DNA of 64,000 bases from assembly GCA_039519185.1 (NCBI GenBank), contig CM076848.1:33778849-33842848 (forward strand), in the 5' to 3' direction. Positions 45,138 to 57,378 of this stretch are shown piece by piece. Within the stretch, counting starts at the first letter, position 1, and each line of letters starts with the position of its first letter. The stretch is from Astragalus membranaceus (lineage: Eukaryota > Streptophyta > Magnoliopsida > Fabales > Fabaceae). Position numbers and translations under genes: made by a program. Below the pieces are notes generated by a model. The model was given only the letters and a program-made list of their open reading frames with translations. It ran no database searches and was not told where the DNA came from.

Positions 45138-48100
45138 ATGAATCCCCTTACTCGACGAAGTCACAATTCATCTTCGTCCTCTTCAAATTCTTCTTCTCCT
45201 TCATCATCATCGTCATCGTCTTCATCATGGGTCCATTTGCGTTCGGTTTTATTCGTTGTTACTTCTTCCTCACCAGCTTCTTGTTCATCCTCTGATCGGT
45301 GAGTTCTTCTTCTCTTTCCTTTTGCTCTCACTTGTTTTTTTATAGCTCTAAGATTTATATTACTTTTTCTGTTTATTTCGTGCCAGATCTCCACTTTTGG
45401 GCTTCCCCGATCTTGCTATCAGTGTCAGCTTAAGTTGATCAGCATGTGTGTTTGCGATTTTTGTGATTATCACTTCCGTGTTTCTAATTTGGGTCTCTTT
45501 GTTCGACAGCATTTCGGTCTAATTGTGTGTTTGGCTGGTAGAATGGTTGAGTTGTTGGAAATGCAATGCTTTTAATAATGAAAATAAATTCAGATTTGTC
45601 TGTGAAAGGATAAGAGGGGTAATATCCTTTTTTGTGTGATGGATTTCTTCAATCTGAAGTTCCTTTCCTCTTGCCTTGGACTTTTAATCCTCTGGTTCCC
45701 GTGCCACTTGTCAAATTAGTTGCCCGTGAATAAATCACTTAGTTTAGGGAATGTAACTTGATGGTGATCTTGATGGGATGTCCAAACCTCCTTTTCTAGA
45801 AGTGTGTCTTGCTTGGATCTTCCTGACCTAGAAAGGAAGATCTATGGTAGACTAGAGGATATTTGTTGAGTACGTTCATTTGGAGACTGAAAAACACATT
45901 TTCAGGACCTAACTAAATCTCTGGCGTCTAAGTAGATTTAAGGAAATGTTTCATAGGATCAGATTGTCAATCAACATGTTGCATCCTGGATTACAAGTTT
46001 GAGGCTTTAATAGTATATATTTTTTGTGGATGTATATCTGAGAGATGTTGATGTGTCTCTAGTCTTAAGGACAAATGATATTTATGTCCTCTTCCTTAAT
46101 TCTTTTTAAATCGATCCCATAAATTAGTGAAGTAATATTTTCAGCAAACAATAGTGATGCAGTATTTTCCTGATTGGAATTTGATATAGTCTGTTATCAT
46201 TTGTAAATTTATTGCTGCATATACACCATTAACTATGTTAGTTGAGGGATAAGGGATTCTAGCACTGAATGCATTTAATTATTCTCGATTAAAGAAATAA
46301 GATAGTTCTACATTCTACATAACATTGAAAAGTTCGCAAAATCTGTGACAGAATGGTAATTCACATACATTTCTAACTGTAAAATATTATATTTATAATT
46401 GTTGCCCAGTTGTTTTCCATTGGGAAAAAAATGTCTACTTATACTAGAACACTGATATGATTTAATATGAAATAATGTCTTTTTCATTATACTTTTTCAA
46501 TTCCCTAAATTTATTAAATGACCGTTTGCTGTCTATTCTCTACTCTAAAACTTATTTACATTTTCTTTGAAACAAAATTTCAGGGGTCGTCTTAAATCAC
46601 CATGGTCTCGCCGGAAAAGAAAACATGTCCTTTCACCTCAACAATGGAAAAGCTTGTTTACTCAAGACGGGAAAATTCGTGATAGAGGAATTAAGTTCCT
46701 CAAAAGGGTTCGCAGTGGAGTGAGTTTACTAATTTAAATTTTGATTTTGATTTTGTGTTTTTGGTGTTTCATATTGAGATTGATTATGATATGAATATCT
46801 GATGCAGGGTGTTGATCCTAGTATAAGAGCTGAAGTTTGGCCTTTCCTACTCGGAGTGTAAGCATGCTGTGTCATTCACGTTTCATTTTTCAATGTTTAT
46901 TTATTTCTTGCGTACCCTGAATCTAGGAGAAAGCATGGGTTTTTAGACAGGCACTTCATACAAAATTGGCATTCACATGTAGCAAAATTTAAAGCTTCCC
47001 ATAAATATTTGAAGTGTCATACTCATTTTGACTTGTTTCTCTATTGAAATTATAAGTTCTATGCGTTTATGGATTGATTGGATGAACTTTGATTATCCTT
47101 CATTTTTTCTAATTTCTCAAACTTGATTTTTTTTCTTCCTGTTATGCATTAGGATGAATAGTGGTTACCTTGTCATTTATTTATTATTATGTTGTATGTT
47201 ATATGTTATTGGAAATTTTCCCCATTCCTTCTGCATTCATTTATTTAGGCAAGCTTTTATATGGTTACTGACTGCATTCATTTAAACAGCTATGACTTGC
47301 ACAGTACCAAAGAAGAAAGAGATCTTATAAGGCATCAAAATAGGTAAGTACTCAAGTTTGATATGCAATGCCATGCTCAATCCATCATCTTTCTCTAGGC
47401 TTTTATTTTTTATTTTTCGTTTGTGATTCCTCTTCTTTTTATTCAGTTTAACATAATGTTACTTTTATGCTAATTTTTCAAACACAGAAAGAAGTATGAG
47501 AAGCTCCGCAGAAAATGTCGGCAGCTGCTAAACTCCAACAGTGGGAGCTTTAAGTTCAATGAAATAGGTGAAGTCGGCTATGAAGGAGATGGTGGGAGTC
47601 TTGTTCAAGACTCTGGTTCTCCTAGTTCCGAAGATGCAGCAAGTGCCAGAGAATCCCTTTCTAGTGAGGAACAGAGCCCAGATGTTGAATATTCAGATGA
47701 TCCGTACGGTGCCCTGTTGGAAGGTTACGATACCCCTAATATCAGCAATGCTGATGCCTCTGCACTCGATACAGATTCCACTGATTCAGATTACTCAGAA
47801 AGTCCTGAGGTAATTCAGACATTTGCTTCTGATGATGGTTTGGAAGAGGACAATTCCAAGACAACATCCAAGGAGAGTTCTTCCCCCTCCCAATTGAAAG
47901 TCTCGTCAAAACTACGAACTAGTGAAGACTTCACCACATGGCAAAGGATCATCCGACTTGATGCAGTACGTGCCAATGCAGAATGGATGCCATACTCCAC
48001 CTCTCAAGCCGTTGTACCAGAAAGTAGGGCGCATCGATCTGCAGAGGCTGTTGGCTTGAAGGATTATGGTCATCTAGATGCTAGCAGAATCTTTCATGCT

Positions 48101-48739
48101 GCTCGATTGGTTGCTATTCTTGAAGCATATGCACTATACGACCCTGAAATTGGCTACTGTCAGGGTATGAGTGATCTGTTATCTCCTATAATTAGTGTTA
48201 TATCAGAAGATCATGAAGCATTCTGGTGTTTCGTTGGATTTATGAAGAAGGCTAGGCAGAATTTCAGGCTTGATGAGGTGGGTATTAGGAGGCAACTCGA
48301 TATAGTTGCAAAAATTATCAAGTTTAAGGATTCCCATCTGTTTAGGCATTTGCAGAAGCTCCAGGCGGAGGATTGCTTCTTTGTGTATAGGATGGTTGTG
48401 GTATTGTTTAGAAGGGAATTGACATTTGAACAAACTCTTTGCCTTTGGGAAGTAATGTGGGCGGATCAAGCAGCAATCAGAGCAGGTATTGGGAAGTCTG
48501 CCTGGAGCAGAATTAGGCAACGTGCTCCGCCAACAGATGATTTATTGCTTTTTGCAATTGCAGCCTCCGTGTTACAGAGGAGGAAATTAATTCTTGAGAA
48601 GTATAGCAGCATGGACGAGATCATTAAGGAATGTAATGGGATGGCAGGACACCTTGATGTTTGGAAGCTGTTGGATGATGCCCATAACTTGGTGGTCACC
48701 CTTCATGATAAAATGAAAATAGAGACATCATTCGGATGA
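45138..48739 (+). CDS. TBC-domain Rab GTPase-activating protein
   Basis: Five exons, 45138-45298, 46584-46719, 46808-46857, 47290-47343 and 47488-48739, join through GT..AG introns to 1653 nt (550 aa plus TGA) with phase kept. TBC proteins speed GTP hydrolysis by Rab GTPases and so switch off steps of membrane traffic. After a Ser-rich N terminus come 'GGVDPSIRAEVWPFLLGVYD', the start of the TBC fold, and an acidic Ser-rich insert (about 150-280). The catalytic pair follows: the arginine finger in 'IIRLDAVR' (about R295) and the glutamine finger in 'YCQGMSD' (about Q359). The fold ends near 'FEQTLCLWEVMWAD'. Layout and length match the plant Gyp7/TBC1D15-like group, in which a long insert splits the TBC domain. 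The last exon carries most of the coding part. Confidence 0.93.
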
Positions 48740-49660
48740 ATGCAGTTGATATTTAAACTACTTTGTAATATCGTCACAAGATCTTTACTTTCAGGCTGCC
48801 AGATTTCTCCCCAGCTTCTAAAAATAAGAACCGCAAATGCTGAGTTTATTAAAACGAAGTTTGCTGGTTGCTGAAAGTTGCCACTTGCCACTGCTTATCT
48901 ACGTTACGAGCTTTAGTTTCGGTAATGTTAATGTTGGCTAATATGGGGATTGAAGTTAGCTAGATTTATATGGCATGTTTATTTCCTTTTTCTTTTGGCT
49001 CCATCTTTTATTCCTTCTTTTTTTCTTTTACTTCTGATTTTGACTATTGGAGACATTCCGAAGCACCTTTGCGGAAAGCAAGTGGATAGGTGCATGTAAC
49101 CGTTAGAAGAGGCCGAGACATTGTCGACAATTATAAATGTTGTCCTTTTTGACTGAATCTGAATTCATGAGTCTTTGACTCTTCGATATTGACTGGCATA
49201 TCTTGCTTCAAGGTGTACCAACGGCCACATAAATCAGCTGAATAGGTTTTACACTTTGTTTTGCCGGCACCCCATAACCCCATAAACTATTGGGGGATTG
49301 TCTTTTGCAGCCTCATCTTTTAGGCAGTAAAAAATAGCGGTTTGAATTTAAAGTGTTAAGTAAAATTAGCCGTTGAATTAATTTATAAATATAAAATAAC
49401 ATAAATGGCCACTATATTTGAATTCTTAAAAATGAGAGAGAAGATTTATTTAATGGAGAATAAAAAAGTAATTTAATTAAAATAATAAAAGTAAAAATGA
49501 GAGAAAAAATAATGTAGCATAAATTAGCGGTTTGGTTTTACCAAGCAGAGTTTATCTACTATAAACAAGCGGTTTGGTCTTGCCAAACAGAGCCATAATA
49601 TAGCATAAATTTATTTATATTTTACAAAATACTATTTTTGAAGTATATTTTCATAATGCA
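48740..49660 (+). other. 3' UTR of the TBC gene and spacer
   Basis: T-rich trailer, then AT-rich DNA. 'agcggtttgg' recurs at about 49524 and 49569, possibly a small degenerate repeat. No gene is supported. Confidence 0.4.
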
Positions 49661-49669
49661 GCAATAATG

Positions 49670-50345
49670 TCTAGAAATTAACTTTTATAGGACGTATTTT
49701 GGAAGTTAATTAATGAAGTATATCAAGTTTAGTAGATCGGTCCACATATACATATCAAATAAAAAAATTTAATCATATTAAAATAATTCTGTCAATTCCC
49801 GGTATAAATTCCATTCACACTTTAATAAATGGGAAGGTATCATCAAATTTCATCCTGAATTTCTTAATCACACTATTTTTGTCGCCGACTTTGAGTTGCA
49901 CATTTTCGATTTTCCATTATCTTATTGTTCCAATTTGTTATTTGAACTAGTTTCAATTATTTTGGTATTATTTTAAAATAAATTGCATCCTTCTATAATA
50001 TTTTATTTGGTTGACGTTGTATGAAAATAATTAATTTCAATATAAATATATTTTGATGTTTCTTCCATAATATTTTATTTTAGTTGAGGTTGTATGGAAA
50101 TAATAAAATTCAAAATATATATAGGGCACCCAAAAATCTCAAGACGACTCTGAATTGAAGTATACTTTTGAAATACATGTGTTTGGAAAACAACTTTTGG
50201 AACACAAATATGTAATTTTGTATTTTAGAAGTTAACATTTGAAGTATTTATTTTTCGACATTTCATTAGTATGTTTTGTTTTATTTTCTTACCTTTCGAA
50301 AGTTAATTTTCAGAATGTATAGTCACGTAGCCCATTTAACTATCC
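49670..50345. repeat. Dispersed direct repeat, copy A
   Basis: Segments beginning 'gaaattaacttttatagg' (about 49675), 'gaagtatacttttgaaat' (about 50157) and 'gaagttaacatttgaag' (about 50228) recur in the same order and orientation at 51595-51830. Copy A carries about 430 bp of extra DNA. Confidence 0.65.
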
Positions 50346-50438
50346 TAGAAGTGGTTCTAGTTTGCATTGACCAAAAAAAAGTCTGCACTTCATTCAATGT
50401 TGCGTTCTACTTGTATAGTTTCAACTATTCTCAGGAGC

Positions 50439-50819
50439 TTATCGAAAAAAAAAAATATTCTCAGGAGCTTTGTTGGCCCTTCCTATTGTAGCGTTTCCTT
50501 CGTTGACTCTTCTTGCGTCATGGTCGGCAAGGCTTCTAGCTTGGTTGTTGAGCAAGGTGACGAGGTTCTGCACGACTTGGGCTGGAAGGGGGACCAATGG
50601 CTCCCCTGGTGGGGCCGCTAACATGGGTATTCCGCCTTGAGAGGGGCCCTGTGCCGCGATGGGTTGAATTTCTTGGTTGTGGGAATCGTCCACTGGCAAA
50701 GTTTGGACAAAGTCTTCGAGTGTTTGCTCCCTTGGAGGCGGGACAGTCACTTGTGAGCGGACTCGTGGGGTCGCCCCGATCGGGTTCCCGCGAGGCTAAA
50801 TTGGACCCTTCGGAGGCAT
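50439..50819 (-). pseudogene. gypsy-type gag N-terminal fragment
   Basis: The minus-strand frame from ATG 50819 has one TAG after seven codons, then runs open to 50439. It is Pro/Gln-rich ('TVPPPREQTLEDFV') and ends in a helical part ('AQVVQNLVTLLNNQARSL'), resembling the start of plant gypsy gag polyproteins. Nothing of RT or integrase follows, so it is a fragment. Confidence 0.45.
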
Positions 50820-50959
50820 TGTGAAGTTCGGAGTGGATTCAGGTGTTTGGGAGGTGCTCCCACTGTGGTCACCAATGATCTGTACTAGCTACAAGCTTCG
50901 GCCGAGCTGTGAACCGAAGTACTCACCAAGATGAGTAGCTAGTTCACTCCGAGTTACTT

Positions 50960-51035
50960 CCGAGATGTAGTTGTTGTGAGGACTTGATTAATTTCCGAGA
51001 TGTAGTTGTTGTGAGGACTTGATTAATTTCTGAGA
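50960..51035. repeat. 35-bp tandem repeat
   Basis: The unit beginning 'ccgagatgtagttgttgtg' occurs at 50960 and 50995; a third copy starts at 51030 and breaks off. It lies in the LTR-like flank of the gag fragment. Confidence 0.85.
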
Positions 51036-51039
51036 TGAC

Positions 51040-51590
51040 TAGGCTCGCGTTGCTCCGACGAGGGGGGTGGTACTCGCACACACTCTGATGCCTAGGTCAG
51101 CATTGGGAATATGTGATGTGAGGTAGTAAATGTGTACCTGTAGTAGTGATGGGACGATGCTTTTATAGGGATTAGTGCCCATACGTGGCGCGTATTGATG
51201 TGTGCTTGGACGAAAGCACTTGCACCATTGGATGGAGCAAAAGCATTTGCATCGTTCATCGAGTATGGATCACGGGCTTCGTCGTATTGGGCCTATTTGT
51301 TTGGCCAATCCGGAACAGTTATTGACTGGGATATCTTGCGATGCGGGTGGGCCTATTAGTAGTGAACGTGCCGCTCACGTTTGGATCCCACCTCCAAGTA
51401 TCCATCACGTCTTCCACCAAGTTTGGGCTCTCATGAGAAATAAGTTGCCTTATCTCAATTGGCAAACTTGTATAGAACCAGCCACAAAAATGTCTTTTAT
51501 TTGCAAGGCAGTATCACGGATATCCACATATGGTACATTGGTACTGTCAAAGAGGTTGCATTGACAGCCAATAATGATACCAAAAACTTA
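51040..51590. mobile_element. Probable LTR-type remnant flanking the gag fragment
   Basis: GC-richer sequence with repeated 'gcacttgcaccattgg / gcatttgcatcgtt' units. It sits between the gag fragment and the second copy of the dispersed repeat, so it probably belongs to the same inserted retroelement. Ends were not defined. Confidence 0.35.
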
Positions 51591-51594
51591 AACT

Positions 51595-51830
51595 AGAAAT
51601 TAACTTTTATAGGACGTGTTTTGGAAGTTAATTCATGAAGTATTTATACATTTTCGAAGTATACTTTTGAAATACATGTGTTTGGAAAACAACTTTTGGT
51701 TTAGAAGTTAACATTTGAAGTATTTATTTTTATACACATTTCATTAGTTTATTTTGTTTCTATTTGTTTTCTGTTTACCTTTCGAAATTTAATTTTCAGA
51801 ATGTACAACTATATTTTAAAAATTACATTT
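51595..51830. repeat. Dispersed direct repeat, copy B
   Basis: Matches segments of 49670-50345 in the same order. Confidence 0.65.
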
Positions 51831-52760
51831 TAGAAATGTACTAGTCTCTTCAAAAATATTGTTGAGAATTCATCATGTGCCAATACAACACATACCCTAA
51901 GAACGATTTCCCTATTTTTGAAGTTGCACCACACTGTAAACTATAGCCCTCTTTTACTTGCTTTGTTGTATCGCTTCAACCATGCCTTGCGCAACTTTGG
52001 TGGTAACGTGTTCCTATCTAAAATTTTACTTTATGATCTACGTGCTTGATTCCCGTTATGTGTATATAGTTGTCGTCTCACCTAGCATTCTTCTGCTATA
52101 TTATCTGCCTTCGATGATATCTAAGGTTTCTTTTGACTTTTGAAGGGGGGTTTATGCAGGGAGGGAGAAGGAAGGGAAGGGAAGGATAGTGGGGAGAAGT
52201 TCAGAAAGTTGACTTCTGGAAAAGATAGAAAAGATTTTCATACGTTGGTTTCCGAAAAGAGTATTTTTCGGGGAAATAAGAAAAACGGATGAGAGGCATA
52301 TTAGCAAAAGTGGTGGGGTACAAAAATTAACACGCTAAACTATTTTCCATACAATCTAGCCACGATAAAAATAATCTGAAAATTTCAAAGTTTGAAATTT
52401 TTGGAACTTCAACAAGATAGAAATACATTTCAGAAATTTTACATGGAGGAGTGCTATTTGTCGCGAGTGGTTTTTTGTGTAAATCACCCACGAAGCTAAC
52501 GTGACAACTTTTAAAGAAAACGGAACTGTCCCACAAAAGCTTGATTTCCGAATTTGGTGGAAAGAAAAAGCATTGAAATGTTTGAATCTCATAGTTACCC
52601 ATCACGAGAGTCGGCCTCGCGATAACAAGCAATAGATTTTCGGCACCGGAAATTTCACAAATAACAATTTCATAATGTTTATTTGGTGTTCCGAAATTTT
52701 ACTTGTGTTTGGGAAATTTGAGAGAAATGAAGGGTTTGGAGAGGACATACCAACCACAAC
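51831..52760. other. Intergenic, nothing clear
   Basis: AT-rich spacer with a purine-rich block at about 52150-52200. No gene is supported on either strand. Confidence 0.4.
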
Positions 52761-52864
52761 CCGAAGGGTACTATTTGCTCTATTTTTGAAGAAAAAGTTG
52801 TCCTTCCACAATCTGAAGGGTACTATTTGTTCTACTTTTGAAGAAAAAATGGTTGTCCTTCATT
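52761..52864. repeat. 52-bp tandem duplication
   Basis: 'gaagggtactatttg' units start at 52762 and 52814 with small differences. Confidence 0.75.
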
Positions 52865-53452
52865 TACATAATCATGTTTTTTTTGTTAGTCAAGTCATCA
52901 TATTTTAGGCAAATTTATGTCCTTAATTATTGATGAACATCGATGAGTAACGACCTACTAAGATCTATGGAAGATTTCTCCCATTGATGAAACCAAGGTA
53001 TGGTGCGCTAATCTTATGCAGTTATGCTATCACCCTATAGAGGGGTGAATTACTTATCAGTTACCACTCAAGAAAGCGAGTAGCCTCAGAATGATAGGAC
53101 TTTCATGAAGGTACGCCAGTCATAGTATATTGCACTTTACTTGTTCATAATCAAGAAAATAAGCCTTACAAAGACCATATAAACCAGTTAAGCTGATCCT
53201 AAAAAGTACTTATATAGTAGAACTTGAGAAAATATTGATGAAGCAAAGATGCTAAATAAAGAACATCCAACATTATTAGGTTCCTCAGTCATAATGACAC
53301 TAGTACCATCACAAAAGAAAGTTGACAAACACTATAATCAAGTTTCAATGCTCAGACCCCAGAAAGAAACTAAACTGTCCTTTAAAATGACCCTGTATAA
53401 TAAATAGCTAACAAAACCCTTCACAAAGGGTCCAATGTGATAAAGAAGGGTT

Positions 53453-56272
53453 CTACTCTTTCTTGGTGTAGTGTCGGACAACAAAGGCTAAGCCCAATAT
53501 CAGGAGAGGGACCAGGAACTGCAAGATCTTGATCACAAATTCTGAAGTCTTGTCTGGATTGTACTGAGCTTGCTGGGGTGGAACATAGGTCCGTTTTAGT
53601 GGGACAGTTGATGAATCAATCTCACCAATGTAATATTTTTCCATCATATCTCTAGCAGAATCACTGTGTCCCACATCTTCAAAATCATTGGTTGCATCTT
53701 TCCCTGTAATCCATAAAGTAAAGTATAATCAGTACAGTTATCCTTTAGTGCTCTTATTGATAAACCTTCAGGTGATATATAAGCATACCTGTTGCTGATA
53801 GCAAAACCTCATCACCTCCTGGATGATCCTCCATAAAAGGGGTGACATCATACACCTAATATGGTTGAAGCACAAAATTTTGTTTAGTTGCAGAAATCGA
53901 CATTATAAAATACTAGAACTCAGTCGCCAACCAACAGACATTGAATTTGTATAGATGCTGGCAAAATACATATGCATAACTGCCTGGAGGCGAATCTAAG
54001 TACATTTTTTATATCTATTCTGAACACCCATTTTTGTTTACAGATTGGGTGTGCTAGTATTTTCATCTATTTATGAGATTGTTCCAGTAAAGTATTTTCT
54101 CTAAGTTTTTGATTTCTTTCCGCTAGGGCATGTGATAATCGTCTCATCAAGTTTTGGTAGGACCATTTGGTAGGACATTGATTCCTCTTTTAGTATGGCT
54201 TCTTTAGCTTTTATGCCTATCTTCCGTGCATAACTCTACTTAAAAAGATTTTTTTTGGCAGTCAAGTTTCTATTTTTTAAAGTCTCCTTTGAATTTGGGG
54301 TTGTATAGAGTCTCCTTTATTTAATTTATTTGTTCTCCAATCCAGATCAAAAGATTAGATCTGTTGATCCTTCTAAGGTGCTTCTCTTGCAAATCCTTTT
54401 TTCCAATTCTTACCTCACTCAATGAGTAGAGAAACTTTCAGTCTTAACAAACCCCTTCGACAATCCACTACCCCAAGATCAAATCTTTTATTTAGATAGC
54501 TATGCTTAATGGAATACCAATGATATGCTACACAGGTGTGCAAGTTGAATAAAGCAATTTCCCTAGATAAATGTAATGAGAGGTTTCGGTGCAAGCTCAG
54601 AATCTATTGCTCGCCTTCTCTTACATTATTTATCTGCTGCTGCTGCTTCATTTTTTTTCATTTTTTTTTTTGGAGAATGTTGGGAATGGCCAAGTAAGTC
54701 CTTGGACCAATTTAGATGGTTTTCAAGGAAGTAAAGAAGCCAAAGTTCTATGCAAATGTGCAATGTTTACTGCACTTTGGTAAATTTGGATGGAGCTGAA
54801 CTCTGAGATTGTTGAGAGATTGGGAAGTTGACTAAGTTGATGACTATTGTTAATTGTTGTGTTTTTCTTTTCAATCTCAGAATATGAATGTCTGTGTGCG
54901 ACGGAGGCCACAAAGTAAGAGATGGCATCTCACAAAATGTCAAAATCATAATTCTTCTGATGGTCATTTGTCAGACCATTTTTATTACCTTGACAGCAAT
55001 AAGCAGCAAAGTTTAAAATGCAGCATCTATAGAGCCGCTCAGATTTAAAATCAATATGCTAAAATGAGATCCTAACAGAAGGGGGTAGGGCAAACAAAAC
55101 CATGTCATGTAGGGTGAGAGTTTTACTCTAGAGTACATTATATAAAGAGTATTGACTCGTTTTAGTTTCCCCAACAATTTCTTTACGGGCCAAATTAGTC
55201 TTTAACAATTTTTTGATACATATTAGTCCCATACACTTTCAAAAGACAAATAAGCCCCCCTGCCCATCCAATGTCAAGGACTAATTGGTCCCTATTTTGA
55301 AAAAGTCGGGACTAACTTGTCTTAAGAAATTGTCGGGACTAATTTGTCATATAAAGAAATTGTCGAGGACTAAAGTGAGTCTTTACTCTTATATATAAAA
55401 AATAAATAAAGTTGAAACGTTGTTATATGAAGAGTAAAGACCCATTTTAATCCTTGACAATTTTTCAACAGGACAATTTGGTCCCTGACAATTTTTTGGG
55501 ACAAATAAGTCCCTGACGTTTTCAAAACAGAGACAAATTAGTCCGGGGACTTAAAGACTAATTTGTCCCTGTTTTGAAAATGTCAGGGACTTATTTGTCC
55601 CAAAAAATTGTCAGGGACCAATTTGTCTTATCGAAAAATTGTGAAGGACTAAAATGGGCCTTTACTCTTATATGAAAGTGAACCACATTCACCAATAAAA
55701 TATTATGAAAAATATGAAACACATAACATAAAATAAGATGCTGCAGCCCCTGGAAAATGAAATTTTCACAGCTACAGTAACCTTAGTTTGCTGTGCACAC
55801 AGATCCAAACATAGCAAAATCAAATCCCAAGAACAACATTTCAGCCCTAAAAATATGTAACCGGGAAAGCAGATAAAATATATCAAAAGCAAACTTGAAC
55901 ACAAGAAAGCAAGTTCTCTACAAATGCTATTGCAAGAAGGAATAGCTACACAAGATGCAAATGCTCAAGATCGGGGTGTGTGAGTAAAAAAGAACAAAGC
56001 ACCCATAATGAAGCATGAAAAATAAGACATGCAAGCTCCTCAAAAGATCAAACTTTATCTTGAAGAAAACAATCAAATGAAGCACGTAAATACCAAAATA
56101 ATGACTGTATCCTTGTTTGTTCGATAATTTCAAGGTATCAAATCATTCATGCAAATTTAAAAATCTTCAAAAAAAAAAAACTGACCTTTCCAGAAATGAT
56201 AAGCCAGCAATCTTTAGTCTGATTGTGCTTTGCCACCTCATCGAAAGAGTGAAGCTTTGGATCTGAAACCAT
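53453..56272 (-). CDS. Cytochrome b5, tail-anchored
   Basis: Three exons, 56272-56186, 53855-53789 and 53703-53453, join through GT..AG introns to 405 nt (134 aa plus stop) with phase kept. Cytochrome b5 passes electrons to ER enzymes such as fatty acid desaturases and hydroxylases. The heme-binding fold shows the motif HPGG (axial His40) and the second axial His64 in 'EDVGHSDSARDMM'. After a Pro-rich linker ('VPPQQAQYN') one hydrophobic helix (about 107-127) and a short basic tail (RHYTKKE) form the usual C-terminal ER anchor. Length is normal for plant microsomal forms. Intron 1 (2.3 kb) holds two MITEs. The start MVSDPKLHSFDEVAKHN matches family starts. Confidence 0.95.
55147..55388. mobile_element. 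Mutator-like foldback MITE in cytochrome b5 intron 1 (copy 1)
   Basis: A 242-bp near-palindrome starting GAGTATTGACTC and ending GAGTCTTTACTC. It is flanked by 9-mers TTATATAAA and TTATATATA (55138-55146, 55389-55397), one mismatch. Confidence 0.75.
55432..55667. mobile_element. Mutator-like foldback MITE in cytochrome b5 intron 1 (copy 2)
   Basis: A 236-bp near-palindrome starting GAGTAAAGACCCATTTTA and ending with its mirror. It is flanked by a perfect 9-bp duplication TTATATGAA (55423-55431, 55668-55676). It is the same family as copy 1 and better preserved. Confidence 0.85.
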
Positions 56273-56790
56273 TTTGATTTTTCACTGCACAAAATCAAAA
56301 AACCCAGAAGAATTCAAGTCAAACCCCGAATTTTATTTTTCTTGAACTATGAAGAGACAGAGGATCTAAGGAATCAAGAAAAAAGAAAGGGAAAAAGAAG
56401 CATCAAATCATCACATGAGAGAATTGACAAAAAAAGCAAAACGAAATTCTTATAAATGAAAAGGGCTAATGAAATTAGGAACGAATCAACATCAAAAAGT
56501 AGTGAAAAAGAGATTATTGAGTTGGGGAGGGGTCAACAACACTCACCACGGCAGCTCCTTCCCAGATTCTCGTGTTGTGTCAAATCTCTCTCTCCCTTTG
56601 TGGTTGGTGACGGTGTGCTAGCCATGTGCCTCTTTATAAATGCCAACAATTTTTGGACTGCAAAAACACCCTCTTAAATTATTTAAATTACAGATTTGAC
56701 ATTAAATATTTTAATAAATAATATATTTTCATATTGTCAAAAAAATAAATATATTATATTTTCGTTTAATTTAATTAAAAGTAGTTGGTG
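56273..56790 (-). promoter_or_regulatory. 5' UTR / promoter region of cytochrome b5
   Basis: An A-rich leader adjoins the start codon on the minus strand. The minus strand also carries 'TTTATAAAGAGGC' near 56640, a plausible TATA box. A possible 5' UTR intron cannot be excluded. Confidence 0.4.
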
Positions 56791-57076
56791 TAGGGATGCC
56801 AATGAGGTGGGGTCGAGGCGGAGAGTACTCCCCATTCCCCTTACCCGAATCCTATCACAAAAGGTTTTTCTCCCCATTTCCGTTCACGTGGGGACCTCAA
56901 AGAATCATTAAAAATTATAAAAAAAAATGTAAATTAAATACTAATAAATAGAAAAATATATAAAAGTAAAAGTAAAAAACTTTAGTTTATGTAAAAATAA
57001 ATAAATTATAGTTTAAGATTTTAATGTGAAAAATATAAAGTTAGTCTTTTTTTATATTTTGATATTAAAAAAATAG

Positions 57077-57271
57077 GTGGCTTTTAAGGTGAAAAATCAG
57101 CAAAGTTCCTCACCGGTGTATAATTGATTATAGAATATAATATAAAATATTATGAATGGTTAAGATTTCATATTAGTTAAATCAATCTCAACCACTCATA
57201 ATATTTTATGTTATATTAAACGGTCAATTTAACTTGTACACCAGTCAAGATCTCTCACCTTAAAAGGCACC
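57077..57271. mobile_element. Foldback MITE nested in the hAT-like element
   Basis: Inverted arms 'GTGGCTTTTAAGGTGA' (left) and 'GTGCCTTTTAAGGTGA' (right, inverted) enclose about 195 bp with a second inner inverted repeat around 'aatattttatgttata'. No target duplication was fixed. Confidence 0.55.
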
Positions 57272-57378
57272 GTCAATTATAAAATTAAGAAAAAAAATCA
57301 CAAATTTAGCATGTTTTAATATTTTATTAATATTTTTTATTTTAAACGCATAAAAGACTAAAAAAATAATTATTTATA

